A stretch of DNA of 6,140 nucleotides from Myxococcales bacterium (lineage in GTDB: Bacteria; Myxococcota_A; Polyangia; Polyangiales; Houyiibacteriaceae). Positions 5,623 through 6,140 of this stretch are shown here, piece after piece. Location: NCBI GenBank assembly GCA_020354595.1, contig CP070650.1, forward strand, positions 1,052,151-1,058,290, read 5' to 3'. The notes beneath the pieces were generated by a model that was not told where the DNA came from, made no database searches, and was given only the letters and a program-made list of their open reading frames with translations. Positions within the stretch are counted from its first letter, which is position 1; each line of letters begins with the position of its first letter. The translations under genes were made by a program, and so were the position numbers.

Positions 5623-6140
5623 ATGCCTACCGAATCCGCGCAGCAGGCGCTCTCCCAACTCCGAGATCCCTCCAACTTCCAGTGGTACGTGATCCCGCTT
5701 CTGGTGATCGTCCTCTACATCTATCACGACCAGATCGGCCGGAAGAACTACAGCGTGGTCTTCGCAGGCTTGGCGCTCTGGGGGATGGACTGGTTCAACG
5801 AGACCTGGAACTCGCTGATCTTTCATTTCACCGACTATGCGCCCGCGTGGGCGGCGCCTGGCGAAACTGCGTATCTGATTCTGATCGGTCTGAACATCGA
5901 GATTTGCTTCATGTTCGCGATCTTGGGAATCGTCACGACCGTCATGCTTCCCCCGAAGGAAACCAAGATCCTCGGCATTCCCAATCGGTGGTTCTTCGCC
6001 GTCTTCTTCAGCGCGCTCGCGGTCTTCATCGAATACCTACTGAACGCGGTCGATGCTCTGACCTGGGACTACTCGTGGTGGAACCGCTCGGCCCCGTGGC
6101 TGATCTTCCTACTCGGCTACTTCCCGTTCTTTGTGGTCGC
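5623..6140 (+). CDS. Unknown polytopic membrane protein, 3' end outside the window
   Basis: ATG at 5623 opens a frame with no stop up to the right edge, 172 codons plus two bases; it is partial at its C-terminus. G/C at third positions is high, as in the other genes. After a polar N-terminus (MPTESAQQALSQLRDPSN), hydrophobic segments lie near 21-34, 43-56, 82-108, 123-140 and 157-172. The loops and segment ends are rich in Trp, Tyr, Asp, Glu and Asn (GMDWFNETWNS 54-64, NIEICF 91-96, FIEYLLNAVD 135-144, TWDYSWWN 147-154), which suggests a buried functional site rather than a simple anchor. I do not recognise the family. GGTGG at 5606-5610 lies about 12 bases upstream, rather far for a ribosome site. 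It is divergent from the L,D-transpeptidase; the 149 bases between (5474-5622) hold no promoter I can assign. Confidence 0.75.
   Translation, partial: MPTESAQQALSQLRDPSNFQWYVIPLLVIVLYIYHDQIGRKNYSVVFAGLALWGMDWFNETWNSLIFHFTDYAPAWAAPGETAYLILIGLNIEICFMFAILGIVTTVMLPPKETKILGIPNRWFFAVFFSALAVFIEYLLNAVDALTWDYSWWNRSAPWLIFLLGYFPFFVV

Noticed and set aside
1..6140. Anti-phage, toxin-antitoxin, biosynthetic cluster or mobile island
   Set aside because: No integrase, transposase, terminal repeats, tRNA, nuclease or antitoxin pair is visible; the strictly alternating strands argue against an operon-type system. The window looks like ordinary chromosomal DNA with some lineage-specific genes.

Overview
The window is GC-rich bacterial DNA, densely coded on both strands, with five complete protein genes and a sixth that runs off the right edge. 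I see no RNA gene, insertion sequence, CRISPR array or phage gene. High G/C at third codon positions, non-ATG starts, secreted peptidoglycan enzymes with long accessory domains, a PAPS-type sulfotransferase and a one-gene-per-promoter layout together fit a free-living Gram-negative such as a myxobacterium (Myxococcota, perhaps a Sandaracinus-like lineage). That assignment is inference; there is no taxonomic marker gene here.

Layout, left to right: (1) minus strand, 14-1402, a secreted protein with a lysozyme/transglycosylase-like region followed by an M23 zinc endopeptidase domain; (2) plus strand, 1554-2477, a soluble protein I cannot name, with a faint HUP/class I aminoacyl-tRNA-synthetase-like look and a suspect C-terminus; (3) minus strand, 2413-3315, a sulfotransferase; (4) plus strand, 3346-4086, a TauE/SafE-type membrane transporter; (5) minus strand, 4076-5473, a secreted L,D-transpeptidase (YkuD fold) with an SH3-like N-terminal domain; (6) plus strand, 5623 to the end, an unknown polytopic membrane protein, incomplete.

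The genes strictly alternate in strand, so no two neighbours can form an operon. Divergent pairs share short intergenic regions (about 150, 30 and 149 bases) and convergent pairs overlap at their 3' ends (65 and 11 bases). Two themes recur: cell-wall remodelling (M23 endopeptidase and L,D-transpeptidase) and sulfur chemistry (sulfotransferase divergent from a TauE/SafE exporter). Whether either theme is a functional link is unproven.

The points most worth a second look are the transglycosylase-like region whose catalytic Glu position appears to be Gln, the unrecognised 1554-2477 gene with a possible frameshift near its 3' end, and a 9-base direct repeat spaced two helical turns apart in the tiny sulfotransferase/TauE divergent region. 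No gap exceeds 300 bases. I find no convincing evidence of a wholly new multi-gene system.
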